5,647 bases of DNA from Actinomycetota bacterium (GTDB lineage: Bacteria > Actinomycetota > Actinomycetes > Mycobacteriales > Mycobacteriaceae). The notes under the pieces were generated by a model, which saw only the letters and a program-made list of their open reading frames with translations, was not told where the DNA came from and ran no database searches. Both the position numbers and the translations under genes were made by a program. Of the stretch, positions 5,246 through 5,647 are shown in pieces (positions within the stretch are counted from its first letter, which is position 1; the number at the start of each line of letters is the position of its first letter). The DNA is taken from positions 1 to 5,647 of the forward strand of contig SYAB01000231.1 of NCBI GenBank assembly GCA_005787665.1. The letters are read 5' to 3'.

Positions 5246-5647
5246 GTGCAGATCAAGGACGCGGTCGCCGTGGTGACCGGAGGAGCCTCAGGATTGGGTC
5301 TTGCCACCACCAAGGCCCTGCTCGACGAGGGCGCCAAGGTCGTCATTCTTGACCTGCCCAGTTCCAAGGGGGCGGATGTCGCCGCCGAGCTCGGTGATCG
5401 GGTGCGCTTCGCCCCGGCCGACGTCACCGACGAGGATGCGGTGGCCGAGGCCTTCGACCTCGCCGAGACGCTCGGTCCGGTGCGCATCGTGGTCAACTGC
5501 GCCGGCACCGGTGACGCCATTCGGGTGCTGGGCAAGGGCGGTGTCTACCCGCTCAACAAATTCGCCCGGATCGTCACCATCAACCTGGTCGGCACTTTCA
5601 ACGTCCTGCGTCTGGGTGCCGAGCGGATGGTCAAGACCGAACCCGTG
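5246..5647 (+). CDS. SDR-family 3-hydroxyacyl-CoA dehydrogenase (type 2/HSD17B10-like), N-terminal part
   Basis: The first 134 codons of a classical short-chain dehydrogenase, cut by the right edge of the window. TGGASGLG (11-18) is the dinucleotide glycine motif. Asp36 at the end of the second strand indicates NAD(H) rather than NADP(H). DVT (59-61) and NCAG (84-87) follow, and Asn113 in INLVGTFNV is the conserved active-site asparagine. The catalytic Ser and YxxxK lie beyond the window. The family oxidises 3-hydroxyacyl-CoA (including 2-methyl-3-hydroxy forms) or hydroxysteroids. Placement directly after mcr, 41 nt from its stop, supports a role in branched acyl-CoA beta-oxidation. It resembles Rv1144 from memory. 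Start: GTG with a strong ribosome site; the MQIKDAVAVVTGG opening is typical. A separate promoter and operator may tune it independently of mcr. Confidence 0.92.
   Translation, partial: MQIKDAVAVVTGGASGLGLATTKALLDEGAKVVILDLPSSKGADVAAELGDRVRFAPADVTDEDAVAEAFDLAETLGPVRIVVNCAGTGDAIRVLGKGGVYPLNKFARIVTINLVGTFNVLRLGAERMVKTEPV

Noticed and set aside
5242..5260. ATG at 5242 as the SDR start
   Set aside because: It is in a different frame from the SDR motifs and only 1 nt from the ribosome site.
1..5647. CRISPR array, insertion sequence, tRNA, riboswitch or phage element
   Set aside because: No spaced direct repeats, transposase, terminal inverted repeats or structured RNA were seen; repeats are confined to the fasciclin coding region.

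Overview
The window is high-GC DNA whose proteins look mycobacterial: an MPT70-type fasciclin protein, a close match to alpha-methylacyl-CoA racemase (Mcr), and TANNNT promoter elements placed just upstream of start codons. Gene order (thiolase, enoyl-CoA hydratase, then a divergent crotonase/mcr pair followed by an SDR) resembles, from memory, the Rv1135A-Rv1144 region of Mycobacterium tuberculosis. The fasciclin gene is not something I recall at that locus. A mycobacterium outside the tuberculosis complex is the best guess. No database search was possible.

Layout. 1-138 is the 3' end of a thiolase, followed 2 nt later by an enoyl-CoA hydratase (141-950, +). A secreted fasciclin protein (1809-955, -) meets it tail to tail. 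A 150-bp divergent promoter region (1810-1959) separates the fasciclin gene from a hexapeptide-repeat gamma-carbonic-anhydrase-like protein (1960-2493, +). A CPBP-type (CAAX protease-like) membrane protein (2563-3255, +) follows and ends tail to tail with a PaaG-like crotonase (4062-3259, -). That crotonase diverges from mcr (4116-5204, +). An SDR of the 3-hydroxyacyl-CoA dehydrogenase type 2 kind begins at 5246 and runs off the end of the window. No rRNA, tRNA, CRISPR array, insertion sequence or convincing terminator was seen, and no gene-free stretch exceeds 150 bp.

Function. Thiolase, hydratase, crotonase/isomerase, racemase and hydroxyacyl-CoA dehydrogenase supply every beta-oxidation activity except the acyl-CoA dehydrogenase. 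With Mcr they fit degradation of 2-methyl-branched acyl-CoAs, such as sterol side chains, phytanyl-type or methyl-branched lipids. The three genes in the middle are unrelated accessory functions.

The most notable observations are: a gamma-carbonic-anhydrase fold in which two of the three metal-binding histidines are prolines; a CPBP protein lacking the motif-2 histidine and motif-3 Asn/Asp; a crotonase lacking both hydratase glutamates; an operator-like palindrome just downstream of a -10 element in front of the SDR; and three genes whose starts lie 7-8 nt after a TANNNT box, suggesting leaderless transcripts.
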